Positions 1-7,762 of a stretch of 24,637 nt of DNA are shown piece after piece. Every line of letters begins with the position of its first letter. Position 1 is the first letter of the stretch. Location of the stretch: assembly GCA_002328825.1 (NCBI GenBank), contig DCWI01000030.1, forward strand, positions 1-24,637, in the 5' to 3' direction. The notes beneath the pieces were generated by a model. It was not told where the DNA came from. It made no database searches and saw only the letters and a list, made by a program, of their open reading frames with translations. A program made the translations under genes and the position numbers. This DNA comes from Nitrospiraceae bacterium UBA2166 (lineage in GTDB: Bacteria > Nitrospirota > Nitrospiria > Nitrospirales > UBA2166).

Positions 1-531
1 CTCTCCCTCACCAATCGTATGACAGGATCGACAATCATAGGCATCGACCAAGACTTCTCCTGCTGCAATGTTGGCACCCCCGTGTTGAGTAATAACAGCT
101 GCAACATCAGGTGATGTTGCAGTGGACATAAGAAACGCGGCAATGTCCGCAGCTTCTTGAGGGTTTTTCCATGGAAATTGCGGCATCGGTGTCTCAGGAT
201 AAATCGATCGTGGTTCATATACAAATTCTGAAAGATGTTCTTCTGTTCGGCGTAACCCAACCTCAGTAAGAGTTGGCCCAACTCGTCCACCAGCCAACAG
301 CTTAGAACCATCTGCTTGTGCTTCATACAGAGCCTCATGATCGATGATATGACAATTTACGCAGAGACTCTTCTTATACAGCTCTACTCCCTTCACTGGG
401 TCTCCAACTAGCGGCTGTTCTTCCTCTGCAAACCCAATAGCTCCTCCTAGAAACATGCCGCTCAAGAACACAGCGACCCCTACATACCATGCTCCTATCC
501 CCCATCTAGAATCGTGTTCCCGTTGCTTCAT
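1..531 (-). CDS. Diheme c-type cytochrome, 5' part (gene runs off the left edge)
   Basis: An open frame of 177 codons starts at ATG 531-529 and is still open at base 1, so the C-terminus is missing. A GAGGTGG Shine-Dalgarno lies three bases before the ATG. The N-terminus has a basic start and a hydrophobic stretch (about residues 11-35), which fits a signal peptide or membrane anchor. Two covalent heme sites are visible: CVNCH at 57-61 and CRSCH at 167-171. A typical distal-Met context (TPMPQFP, Met116) sits between them and belongs to the first heme domain. The layout fits tandem class I cytochrome c domains of periplasmic electron carriers. It is separated from the cytochrome triplet upstream by a strong terminator, so it is probably its own transcription unit. 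The redox partner cannot be told from the fragment. Confidence 0.88.
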   Translation of the reverse strand, partial: MKQREHDSRWGIGAWYVGVAVFLSGMFLGGAIGFAEEEQPLVGDPVKGVELYKKSLCVNCHIIDHEALYEAQADGSKLLAGGRVGPTLTEVGLRRTEEHLSEFVYEPRSIYPETPMPQFPWKNPQEAADIAAFLMSTATSPDVAAVITQHGGANIAAGEVLVDAYDCRSCHTIGEGE

Positions 532-642
532 TGCCACCTCCTATACCAAAGGATTTATGATGCATTGCTTGTATGCCCAATTGTAAAACACCAACTGCAA
601 CTCACGCACCGTATAATAGCAAACTCGCTTGGCCAAAGGGAT

Positions 643-673
643 AAAAAAAGGGGGAGAAGACTTCTTCTCCCCC
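643..673 (-). terminator. Intrinsic terminator after the cytochrome triplet
   Basis: Read on the minus strand, a perfect 10-bp stem (GGGGGAGAAG / CTTCTCCCCC, plus-strand arms 650-659 and 664-673) with a 4-base loop is followed directly by seven T (plus-strand A-run 643-649). It lies 40 bases past the stop codon of the last triplet gene. It also separates that operon from the diheme cytochrome gene. On the plus strand the same stem is followed by CCC, TC and TTTTT, so only the minus-strand reading is a textbook terminator. Confidence 0.85.
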
Positions 674-713
674 CCCTCTTTTTGTAGTACTCAGCTGAAA
701 CAGGAAACGCGAT

Positions 714-1358
714 CTACATGGCACCCGCAACCGGACCAGCCGGTAGAATCTTCTTGGCACCTGGTTTCCACTTCTTCCCTTTGCTAAAAGCCGCGATATA
801 GTTCGCAAGATCTACCGAGGCTTGAGTGTTTTGATCAATCCATTGACCTTTGTTAAACGCCGATATGCACATGTTGTTCATAGCGGGAAGGTTCACCATG
901 AACCCACGACGCGGGCCACGTGGTTTAGGAAAACTTACCGCAGCTCCCTTCAGGGTCGGAATCGATAACTTCGGACGAAACACAAACCCTCCAGGCTTAA
1001 TAACTTCAGTTGTAGCTGCCCCCCCAATTGATCCGCCTCCTTCATGACAACTTGCACAACTTTGTCCTGCAGGCCCATTACCAAGCGTTGGATCATGATA
1101 CAGCTTCTTTCCACGCTCCAAAGAAGCTTCCATGGTATCTGGGGCACTATTCTGCATTGCCTTCATTAGCTTCGCCACCTCTGCATCCGACAGATATGGA
1201 TCCGCCATTTTTCTGATGTCGATGGGTTTAGCATTAGCTAATTTCGCTTCCATAGAATCGGCCCCGATTCCTTTACCGGCACCAGCTGTTGTACCTCCAC
1301 CTGCACATGATGCAAAAGCAAACAGAGGTATGGCTAAGAGACTGATATATCGTTTCAT
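714..1358 (-). CDS. Exported monoheme cytochrome c, triplet member 3 (lipoprotein-like)
   Basis: A 214-residue protein. I chose ATG 1358-1356 because GGGAGG sits six bases upstream. An ATG six bases further upstream touches that same site, and a still longer frame has no site. The N-terminus is a short signal peptide ending in a lipobox-like FASC (Cys18), so the protein may be a lipoprotein, although Phe at -3 is not ideal. The single heme site CASCH (101-105) is followed by a glycine-rich EGGGS segment. Then come IPTLKGAA, an FP..RGP motif, MNNMC (160-164) and a DL.NY...SKGK tail. These blocks recur in the two genes upstream, so the three are tandem paralogues. It is the last gene before the terminator. 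The family is c-type cytochrome by the heme motif; I do not recognise the precise role. Confidence 0.87.
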   Translation of the reverse strand: MKRYISLLAIPLFAFASCAGGGTTAGAGKGIGADSMEAKLANAKPIDIRKMADPYLSDAEVAKLMKAMQNSAPDTMEASLERGKKLYHDPTLGNGPAGQSCASCHEGGGSIGGAATTEVIKPGGFVFRPKLSIPTLKGAAVSFPKPRGPRRGFMVNLPAMNNMCISAFNKGQWIDQNTQASVDLANYIAAFSKGKKWKPGAKKILPAGPVAGAM

Positions 1359-1416
1359 TGTCATCCTCCCATTTTCGGAGATCCTCACGAACCTCATACC
1401 ATTACCACATCTTTGC

Positions 1417-1953
1417 TTATGGCAGGGGTGGCTTACCACCCGGCTCATACCGTTTTCCCTTGCTCAAACTGGAAACATAAGACTCAAGATCAATAGCCTG
1501 ATGAGAATTTCTGTTTAATGGCTTCCCTTTTAAAAAGGTCATCAGGCACATATTGTTCATACCAGCAAGATCTGTCACTACCTTCATCGGACCTCTCACA
1601 GCTGGGAAATGCGCAGCCGCACCCTTCAGGGTGGGAATGGCAACCTTCATGGTCTGCCCCTTCCATTTCATCTCTGTCGCACCCCCTACAGATCCACCGC
1701 CTTCATGACAGCTCGCACAACTCTGCCCGGTAGTATTGTGCCCCAATTTCGTATCATTAAACATTTTTTTACCCGCATTAACAGAGTCTCGCAGTGTCAC
1801 GATGTCCATATCAGCCATGGTACCCATCCCGACCATACCAGTCTCCGGTGTCAATAACTTTATCCCCGGAGTGGATGCCGCTCCAACGTACGTAACCATA
1901 CCGAATAATACCGCGACGCTCCCCAAAAGCAAAACAAATTTTGCTATTTTCAT
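1417..1953 (-). CDS. Exported monoheme cytochrome c, triplet member 2
   Basis: A 178-residue protein starting at ATG 1953-1951, with an AAGGGGG stretch a few bases upstream. Residues 1-26 form a clear Sec signal peptide (basic start, hydrophobic core, cleavage near GAAS). The heme site is CASCH at 79-83, followed by EGGGSVGG. It carries the triplet's shared blocks IPTLKGAA, FPAVRGP, MNNMC (132-136) and YVSSLSKGKRY. It is the shortest of the three and lacks the long linker before the heme seen in member 3. Spacing is 27 bases from member 1 and 58 bases to member 3, consistent with one transcript. It is probably a soluble periplasmic electron carrier or sensor; substrate and partner are unknown. 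Confidence 0.87.
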   Translation of the reverse strand: MKIAKFVLLLGSVAVLFGMVTYVGAASTPGIKLLTPETGMVGMGTMADMDIVTLRDSVNAGKKMFNDTKLGHNTTGQSCASCHEGGGSVGGATEMKWKGQTMKVAIPTLKGAAAHFPAVRGPMKVVTDLAGMNNMCLMTFLKGKPLNRNSHQAIDLESYVSSLSKGKRYEPGGKPPLP

Positions 1954-1980
1954 CGCATTCCCCCTTAAAAGGTTGGTAGA

Positions 1981-2550
1981 TTACATCGCCCCTGGTACTG
2001 GAGTCGGGACGACCTTCTTTCCGCCTGGTTTATACCGCTTTCCTTTGCTCAGAGAGGCTACATAGTTCTGGAGATCTACAGCTGGCCTCATGTTCTTGTT
2101 CAACGGCAATCCCTTCATGAAGGTCATAATACACATGTTGTTCATGTCCCCAAGATCAGCAATGCGCTTCATCGGACCTCGGATAGCGGGAAAGTTCACC
2201 GCAGCGCCTTTGAGAGTCGGAATGGCAACCAGCATTTTCATGCCTTTCCAATTCATTTCCGCAGCACCACCAACTGAGCCACCTCCGCTGTGACAAGTCG
2301 CACACGATTGACCCGTCTCATTCTTGCCCAACTTAGGGTTATTAAACATCTTGTCCCCTCGCATTAACGAGGCTTCAAAGGTGTCGGGCTTCATCTTCAT
2401 CATCATCTCTTTCATCTTCATGACTTTCTCTTTCGGGATATAAGGGTCTGGCATCGCCCCTTTCATGCCCTCTCCAGCTATCGCGTACAGCGACATCCCG
2501 AAGAATGCAACTGCAACCACAGCACTAGTCCAAATAATTCTCTTGCTCAT
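1981..2550 (-). CDS. Exported monoheme cytochrome c, triplet member 1
   Basis: A 189-residue protein starting at ATG 2550-2548. The GGGAGGG stretch nine bases upstream would be coding in any longer version, which favours this start. Residues 1-26 form a Sec signal peptide with cleavage probably after AIAG. A Met/Lys-rich segment (about 29-55) precedes the heme site CATCH at 83-87, which is followed by SGGGSVGG. The shared blocks IPTLKGAA, FPAIRGP, MNNMC (136-140) and YVASLSKGKRY follow. It is the first gene of the triplet and is closest to member 2 in sequence. The C-terminal pattern (L..MNNMC...F.KG.PLN...DL..Y) faintly recalls the heme domains of SoxA/TsdA-type cytochromes, but that link is only an impression. 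Confidence 0.87.
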   Translation of the reverse strand: MSKRIIWTSAVVAVAFFGMSLYAIAGEGMKGAMPDPYIPKEKVMKMKEMMMKMKPDTFEASLMRGDKMFNNPKLGKNETGQSCATCHSGGGSVGGAAEMNWKGMKMLVAIPTLKGAAVNFPAIRGPMKRIADLGDMNNMCIMTFMKGLPLNKNMRPAVDLQNYVASLSKGKRYKPGGKKVVPTPVPGAM

Positions 2551-2653
2551 TAGTGGACGCCCTCCCTTCATTAGTAGATTAAACACAACTTCGTCTCATT
2601 GCACGCAGATCAAGACTGCCTTCATGCGGTCATCATCGGTAATGTAGCGCACA

Positions 2654-2683
2654 AAAGTACCACACGAAATTCAGGCTTGTCAA
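2654..2683 (-). promoter_or_regulatory. Candidate sigma-70 promoter of the cytochrome triplet
   Basis: On the minus strand a consensus TTGACA (plus 2678-2683) is followed by an 18-base spacer and TACTTT (plus 2654-2659). The last three spacer bases are TGG, giving an extended -10 (TGn). The predicted start lies roughly 95 bases before the ATG of the first cytochrome. The -35 is perfect and the -10 matches only three of six positions. Confidence 0.42.
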
Positions 2684-2698
2684 GAAATGAATACCCTT

Positions 2699-2726
2699 TT
2701 GATGGATTAGAAAATGCCTTTAAAAT
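2699..2726 (+). promoter_or_regulatory. Candidate sigma-70 promoter of the sigma factor gene
   Basis: TTGATG (2699-2704), a 16-base spacer and TAAAAT (2721-2726) resemble a -35/-10 pair, matching four and five of six consensus bases. It lies in the divergent intergenic region and points toward the sigma factor. It sits close to, and opposite, the candidate cytochrome promoter, so the two could interfere. Confidence 0.35.
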
Positions 2727-2819
2727 AGGAGTTTTGATCATCTACATCAGCTAACCAATAGCGCGTTGATCAATTAGTAAGTATCCACAAAAGCTGCTAA
2801 TTCGAGCAACGACACAGCT

Positions 2820-3812
2820 TTGCATGTCTGTGGCGTTTCGTTTATCATCAGATTTCTTTTCTTTGGGAAAAAAGATGCAAATTCCCCTTTCACAATCCCA
2901 TTTTACTTGGATACAACCAAGTTGAGCACAATTCCGTTAAAAAACACAGATACACGCACCGCCATTGTCCCACATAGTCCGCTTCAGCAATATCTTGCGG
3001 AAGTACGTCGATATCCTCTTTTGACTAAGGAAAAGGAGACAGAGCTCCTCAAAGAATATCGTGAATTCGGAAACCGCGACTCAGGTATTCAGCTAATACT
3101 CTCAAACTTGCGCTTGGTTGTCTCAATCGCCGGTCCATATACCCGACCGGGAATGGAACACCTTGACCTTATACAAGAAGGGAATATTGGACTACTACAA
3201 GCCCTCAAACGATATGATCCTGCAAAGGGAACACGTTTTGGATCTTACGCAGCATGGTGGATTAAGGCCTATATATTACGATACGTCGTAGCAAACTTTC
3301 GATTAGTCAAACTTGGAACAACTCAGGATCAGCGAAAGCTATTCTATAACTTGAAGAAAGAGAGGCAAAAGATTGAATCACAAGGATTTATTCCAAACGC
3401 AAAACTTCTCGCTGACCGCTTGAGCGTGCGGGAAAGAGACGTCTGGCAAATGGAGCAACGTCTTGGAAATAGGGAAATCCCATTGCACCAACCACTCGGA
3501 GAGGACTCAAACCAGACACTCCTCGACATCATCCCTCACTCAGAGCAGAGCATCGACAATAAACTTGCGGAAAAGGAACTCAAGGAACTATTTCGGAAAA
3601 CGTTAGGCGCGTTTACTGAAACACTTAACGAGCGCGAGCGATTTTTCATGACACACCGCATTCTTTCCGAATCGCCAATTACGCTGGAAGAACTAGGCAA
3701 ACGATTTGGGGTGACAAAAGAAAGAAGTCGCCAATTACAAAATAGAATTATCGAAAAACTCCGCGATTTTGCAAAAGACAGAATTAAGGACTTTGAACAA
3801 CTCAGGTTTTAA
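2820..3812 (+). CDS. rpoH: RpoH-like (sigma-32 type) RNA polymerase sigma factor
   Basis: It directs RNA polymerase to alternative promoters, classically heat-shock ones. With the first TTG the protein has 330 residues. Region 1.2 begins near SPLQQYLAEVRRYPLLT (53-69) and region 1.1 is absent. Region 2 carries DLIQEGNIGLLQALKRYDP (116-134) and the WWIKAYI block (146-152). The sequence QRKLFYNLKK (171-180) matches the RpoH box, which separates RpoH from RpoD/RpoS. Region 4 ends with a helix-turn-helix (EELGKRFGVTKERSRQLQ, 290-307). The start is unclear: the frame is closed by TAA at 2778 and offers only TTG codons (2820, 2907, 2922), none with a good Shine-Dalgarno. The first 30-odd residues look unlike RpoH, so 2907 or 2922 is quite possible. 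Its stop shares TTAA with the convergent gene. Confidence 0.85.
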   Translation: MHVCGVSFIIRFLFFGKKDANSPFTIPFYLDTTKLSTIPLKNTDTRTAIVPHSPLQQYLAEVRRYPLLTKEKETELLKEYREFGNRDSGIQLILSNLRLVVSIAGPYTRPGMEHLDLIQEGNIGLLQALKRYDPAKGTRFGSYAAWWIKAYILRYVVANFRLVKLGTTQDQRKLFYNLKKERQKIESQGFIPNAKLLADRLSVRERDVWQMEQRLGNREIPLHQPLGEDSNQTLLDIIPHSEQSIDNKLAEKELKELFRKTLGAFTETLNERERFFMTHRILSESPITLEELGKRFGVTKERSRQLQNRIIEKLRDFAKDRIKDFEQLRF

Positions 3813-4666
3813 CATTTTTCCCTCACATCTCCCTCACACAATACTGCATTACCACTCCGCCCAGCAGATGATTCTTGAGGACCGAAATAAATCGCTCCAC
3901 TCTCAATGTCCTCTTTCATCTGTTGCACCCCAAAATACATGAACTTTAATTCGTCAGGACAATCTCGACACAACAACAAACCCCGCCGATCGGTTCTGTA
4001 ATGCCACTGATCATGTTGAATTGTTTCAAAAAAATTCACTTCCCCTATGTTGAGATGAATCCCGCAAAATTTTAGCAACCGTTTCATTTCACGCCTTGGA
4101 TCATGAAAATAGTCATCATAGAACGTCACGAACATTGGCATCCCAACGCTATACCGAAATGCAGCGTCCATATATTGTTTCCAAAGAAGCATGCCAAACT
4201 GAGTTGACCACCCATGCCGAATTGCAAGGGACTGGGCAACATCCACAGGGTTCCTAATCACCAACACGAGTCGCAATGAGCCGACCACATATTTCCAAAA
4301 CGGCAACGTAAGCGTCGTCCTCGGATCTTTCCATCCCCATTGCACTGCTTCACGACCCCCATATGCCCTACGAAGGATAGCTGCCGCTTCTTCGCGAAAA
4401 GCGGGCATGTCAGAAGCAGATTCCCAACCTTTCTTCCATTGAGGAGGCTCCATCCAACTGCCGCCATTGGTGGCCAAAAGACGATCATTGAGATCCATAA
4501 TTTCCCGATTTTCCCAAAAACCTAAAGGATTGTCGGCTTGGGGATCTAAAAACTGCGCTGGATCACCAAGATCAAGTCCAGCAAGGTTGAGAAGACGGGC
4601 GACCATCGATGTTCCACTACGATGCATCCCAATAATGCAGATTGCAACGCCATCACTAGATATCAT
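3809..4666 (-). CDS. Sulfotransferase family protein (ST-A)
   Basis: A 285-residue cytoplasmic-type protein predicted to move sulfate from PAPS to a glycan or lipid acceptor. The 5'-phosphosulfate loop is GMHRSGTS (13-20). The 3'-phosphate-binding motif is LVLVIRNPVDVAQS (133-146), with Arg138 and Ser146 in the expected places. GFWENREI (49-56) and GWKDPR (111-116) are typical of sulfotransferase-like proteins encoded among glycosyltransferase genes. It starts at ATG 4666, 32 bases after the stop of the exporter ATPase, and is the last gene of the exporter string. It is not a close paralogue of the other six sulfotransferases here. Its stop codon overlaps that of the sigma factor gene (TTAA, 3809-3812). 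The acceptor is unknown. Confidence 0.85.
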   Translation of the reverse strand: MISSDGVAICIIGMHRSGTSMVARLLNLAGLDLGDPAQFLDPQADNPLGFWENREIMDLNDRLLATNGGSWMEPPQWKKGWESASDMPAFREEAAAILRRAYGGREAVQWGWKDPRTTLTLPFWKYVVGSLRLVLVIRNPVDVAQSLAIRHGWSTQFGMLLWKQYMDAAFRYSVGMPMFVTFYDDYFHDPRREMKRLLKFCGIHLNIGEVNFFETIQHDQWHYRTDRRGLLLCRDCPDELKFMYFGVQQMKEDIESGAIYFGPQESSAGRSGNAVLCEGDVREKC

Positions 4667-4698
4667 ACGTTAACACCCATGTTAGCTAGAAACATCAG

Positions 4699-6018
4699 TT
4701 ATCTTTTCCCCGCCTCATACGGCTCAAGCTTCTCTTTCACTCGCATGGAAATTCTGGTCTCCATATATGCTAGACCAACAAAACGCTTGGCACTATGTAC
4801 TTGAAATACAAGAAGGTCTTTTCGTTTATCAAGCATACGGACATGGGTACCAAGCTTTTCCGTTACTCCACAGCTTAAAATATAGTTTCCTGCATGAAAC
4901 TGCGTAAGGATCGAAAAATCGATGGTCACAATTGTCCCTGCACACTGAGGCTCTATAGGAAAATCGGCATTGTCGGTGCTGATACCGTAGACCGCAACAC
5001 CAACAGGAGTATGGATTGCTATCCCCACACTTGGTGTTTTGATGTCGCGATGAAACGCAATAGTTAGCGTAACCGTAACCCAATTTCCTCGCTGTACAGC
5101 GCGAGATGGCATATGCTGATGATCGTAAAGCTCCACCTCAATAACCTCTGCATCGCGCGAACCAAAACGATATTCCTCTCCTTTTGATGATGGTTGAAAT
5201 CCAACATCTTCTAAACCACGCTCACCATCATCAAGCCAATATGCACGTGATCCTTGGGTTAACTTTAAACGTTCTACATATTCTTCTTCTCGTCGAGCAA
5301 GCAAATCTCGATAAGCGTGAAAAACATTTACCGGAGGACCTGCTGTAAGCGTCATTCCATGATCAAGCAAAATGGCTTCGTCACACACGGTTTGTATAAC
5401 CTGCGCACTGTGTGAAGCCAACACGATCGTTTTTCCATCTTTTTTTGCCTGTTCCAGACGCCGAAAACATCGACGCTGAAACATGCTATCGCCAACCTGA
5501 AGTGCCTCGTCGAGGATAAAGATATCAGCATCAACATTTGCAGCAATGGCAAATGCCAATCTGATATACATACCAGACGAGTAAGTTTTGACCGGCTGAT
5601 CAAGAAATGATCCAATCTCCGCAAAATCTACAATCAGATCAAAGCGCTGCTCCATTTCAGCACGATCAATGCCAAGGACCGCACCGTTTAGGTACACATT
5701 ATCGCGTCCCGTAAACTCAGGATCAAAACCTGCTCCTAAAGCTAACAATGCCGCGATTCTTCCCTGAAGTTGTATGGTCCCTGCTGTAGGCTGAAGAATA
5801 CCCGCGAGGACCTGAAGCAACGTACTTTTTCCTGCTCCGTTTTGCCCAACCAAACCAACGATTTTTCCTGGTTCGATTTCGAAGGAAACATCTCGTAACG
5901 CCCAATATTCTTCATGATAGCTTCGGCGTCGAATCGAAAATACTTCCCGCAATCGATCCACTGGTCGCCGATAAATGTTGTAGGCTTTTGATAAATTGTG
6001 CACGGAAACCGCGTTCAT
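4699..6018 (-). CDS. wzt: ABC polysaccharide exporter ATPase with C-terminal glycan-binding domain (Wzt-type)
   Basis: The nucleotide-binding subunit of an ABC transporter that exports lipid-linked O-polysaccharide or similar glycan across the inner membrane. In the 439-residue form, Walker A is GQNGAGKS (59-66 region), the signature is YSSGM (146-150), Walker B is DIFILDE (165-171), and the switch His is His203 (ASHS). After the ATPase (about 1-240) come a linker and a beta-rich domain (about 285-415). This matches the Wzt C-terminal domain, which in characterised systems recognises the modified non-reducing end of the chain. I chose ATG 6018 because it gives a normal Wzt N-terminus; a GTG at 6036 would add six residues. 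The permease gene ends 45 bases upstream. Confidence 0.92.
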   Translation of the reverse strand: MNAVSVHNLSKAYNIYRRPVDRLREVFSIRRRSYHEEYWALRDVSFEIEPGKIVGLVGQNGAGKSTLLQVLAGILQPTAGTIQLQGRIAALLALGAGFDPEFTGRDNVYLNGAVLGIDRAEMEQRFDLIVDFAEIGSFLDQPVKTYSSGMYIRLAFAIAANVDADIFILDEALQVGDSMFQRRCFRRLEQAKKDGKTIVLASHSAQVIQTVCDEAILLDHGMTLTAGPPVNVFHAYRDLLARREEEYVERLKLTQGSRAYWLDDGERGLEDVGFQPSSKGEEYRFGSRDAEVIEVELYDHQHMPSRAVQRGNWVTVTLTIAFHRDIKTPSVGIAIHTPVGVAVYGISTDNADFPIEPQCAGTIVTIDFSILTQFHAGNYILSCGVTEKLGTHVRMLDKRKDLLVFQVHSAKRFVGLAYMETRISMRVKEKLEPYEAGKR

Positions 6019-6063
6019 CTGATTCTCACAGCACACACTACAACGCTCACAGGGTTTTTTTGA

Positions 6064-6861
6064 TTACAAAACATCAGCAAACGCAGACTTGGATCGCATA
6101 AAAAAAAGATACCCTGCTGCAGCAACCATCACCATGACACATGTCAATATGACTAATCCCCCAAGGTCTGGAACAGTCCCCTCAATGATTACGAGACGAT
6201 AATCTTGGACAAGATGGGCCATAGGATTAATGATGAGCAATATCTTCAACGATTCTGGAACCAACTCGGCAGGATAAATAATTGGCGTGAGGAACATCCA
6301 CATCTGAGTACCTAAGCCAATTGCATGGCCTGTATCACGCAAAAATACCCCAAGACACGCAATGGTCCACGCTAATCCAATTGTAAACAAAAGCTGAAGA
6401 CACACCAACAGCGGAACGAACACAACCGTCCATGTTAGCGGCGTGAAAAACACGCCAACTGCACCTAGCAACAATAGCAAGCCAATCCCAAGTTGAATCA
6501 TTCCAGAAAGTACTACTGATAAAGGCAGGATTTCTACCGGGAAAATGACACGTTGCACAAAATGTGCATTTTCTCGTATCAACATCGCTGATCGATTTAG
6601 CGCATCACTGAATGCAAGCCACGGAATCATGCCACACAGAAAGTAGACGACAAAATCAGCACTTCGACCTCCTCCAAAACGAACTTTGAGAATCGTCGAG
6701 AAAACAAATGTAAAAATAAGGATAATGCAAAGCGGCGTGATGACTGACCAAGTAAACCCCATTGCTGTCCCTTTGTATTTTCCAATGAAGTCTTTATACA
6801 CAAAGTCAGAAATAAGACTTCGCGCACGAGGGAGAGAGGTCAGGAATGTAAAGTTAGGCAA
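6064..6861 (-). CDS. wzm: ABC-2 type polysaccharide export permease (Wzm-type)
   Basis: The membrane subunit that forms the export channel with the ATPase encoded just downstream. The 265 residues contain an N-terminal amphipathic part (SLISDFVYKDFIGKYKG) and about six membrane segments. The conserved blocks GFTWSVITPL, IPWLAFSDAL, LRDTGHAIGLG and PIIYPAELVP are those of O-antigen/teichoic-acid export permeases. The start is TTG (6861-6859), supported by AGGAAA with a six-base spacer; no ATG exists before the first membrane segment. It lies 30 bases after the stop of sulfotransferase ST-B, so export and sulfation genes are probably on one transcript. Confidence 0.92.
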   Translation of the reverse strand: MPNFTFLTSLPRARSLISDFVYKDFIGKYKGTAMGFTWSVITPLCIILIFTFVFSTILKVRFGGGRSADFVVYFLCGMIPWLAFSDALNRSAMLIRENAHFVQRVIFPVEILPLSVVLSGMIQLGIGLLLLLGAVGVFFTPLTWTVVFVPLLVCLQLLFTIGLAWTIACLGVFLRDTGHAIGLGTQMWMFLTPIIYPAELVPESLKILLIINPMAHLVQDYRLVIIEGTVPDLGGLVILTCVMVMVAAAGYLFFMRSKSAFADVL

Positions 6862-6891
6862 AGGATGTTTCCTAGCTTGTGTCCATCTGCA

Positions 6892-7668
6892 TTACATTTC
6901 AAAAGAGTAACCGGATAAAAAATCATAGGATGCCATCTTGGCACGGACATGCTCTATATTGCTCTGACTCCAAGCAATATGACGGCGACTCTTGTTTGGG
7001 GAAGAAAATATAATCTTGGAACATGCTGTCGTATAGTCGTCTGGACAATTGATCCCTAAAAACCGACACATAGACTGCAACCACGGAATCGGGTTTTCAA
7101 TCATTGCTTCGTGAGGAATATCAAGCAGGTTGTCGTCCGTTACTTGTTGTTTAATATCTGCTACGGTCTGACACAACATGAAATGCTCATCAATAAGAGT
7201 TTGAAGATCTACCGGCCCGCGCCGCAATCGTTTCAAGTACTTCGTCGCAATATTGTCGTAGGGGTTACGAATAACATGGAACAATTTTACAGGAAGACCA
7301 AGCAGCTCCTCCAATTTCCACAGAAGCTTTGGATCCGCACTCATACGCACAGTAGCTTGCTGCCCCTTCTTATCTCCAATCACACGAAGCGTGGTGAAGC
7401 GCCCTTGCCATTGACCTGAGACACAGTACGAATGACCTCCACGAGTCCTCCCTCGTTTTACACTTTCCTGAGAGTTGAGAAGAATCATCTCAAAGAGATG
7501 CTGCTTTTCAACATCACCCTGCACATATTTTAGAGCATCGAGCTGATCGGAAATAATCACGTTTGGATGAGCATCAAGCAATGCTCCAATAAGCGAATGG
7601 CCACTTCTCGCATATCCAACAAACATACAATAGGCAGCGATATCATCAAAGATAGTTAAATTCTCCAT
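6892..7668 (-). CDS. Sulfotransferase family protein (ST-B)
   Basis: A 258-residue predicted PAPS-dependent sulfotransferase. The phosphosulfate loop is GYARSGHS (18-25), with His where most family members have Thr. The 3'-phosphate motif is FHVIRNPYDNIAT (130-142), with Thr142 in place of the usual Ser. It is a clear paralogue of the next gene upstream (ST-C): both share LLDAHPNVI, QWQGR, LRVIGDKKG, RNPYDNIATKY and PHEA/HHEAMI.NP. I chose ATG 7668 because it leaves 13 residues before the shared CMF.GYARSG block, exactly as an internal Met does in ST-C. An ATG at 7686 would add six residues. Neither start has a good Shine-Dalgarno. It sits just upstream of the exporter permease. Confidence 0.85.
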   Translation of the reverse strand: MENLTIFDDIAAYCMFVGYARSGHSLIGALLDAHPNVIISDQLDALKYVQGDVEKQHLFEMILLNSQESVKRGRTRGGHSYCVSGQWQGRFTTLRVIGDKKGQQATVRMSADPKLLWKLEELLGLPVKLFHVIRNPYDNIATKYLKRLRRGPVDLQTLIDEHFMLCQTVADIKQQVTDDNLLDIPHEAMIENPIPWLQSMCRFLGINCPDDYTTACSKIIFSSPNKSRRHIAWSQSNIEHVRAKMASYDFLSGYSFEM

Positions 7669-7690
7669 CTTATATGCGCAACACATTGAC

Positions 7691-7705
7691 CGATGCTTTG
7701 CATCG
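7691..7705. repeat. Short hairpin in the ST-C/ST-B gap
   Basis: CGATGC-TTT-GCATCG is a perfect 6-bp inverted repeat with a 3-base loop, extendable by two pairs past one mismatch. It lies between the stop of ST-C and the start of ST-B, four bases before the alternative ATG 7686. It has no T-run, so it is not an intrinsic terminator. It could limit ribosome access to the upstream ATG, which favours 7668, or protect the mRNA from decay. Confidence 0.4.
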
Positions 7706-7762
7706 ATCTAATCCAAAAGCAGCAAAGTGTAATCGAAACAATTCTATTGCCATCCCATAGCC

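Noticed and set aside
1132..1518. A 128-codon open frame on the plus strand
   Set aside because: It is antisense to two cytochrome genes whose heme motifs and signal peptides are clear; no independent support.
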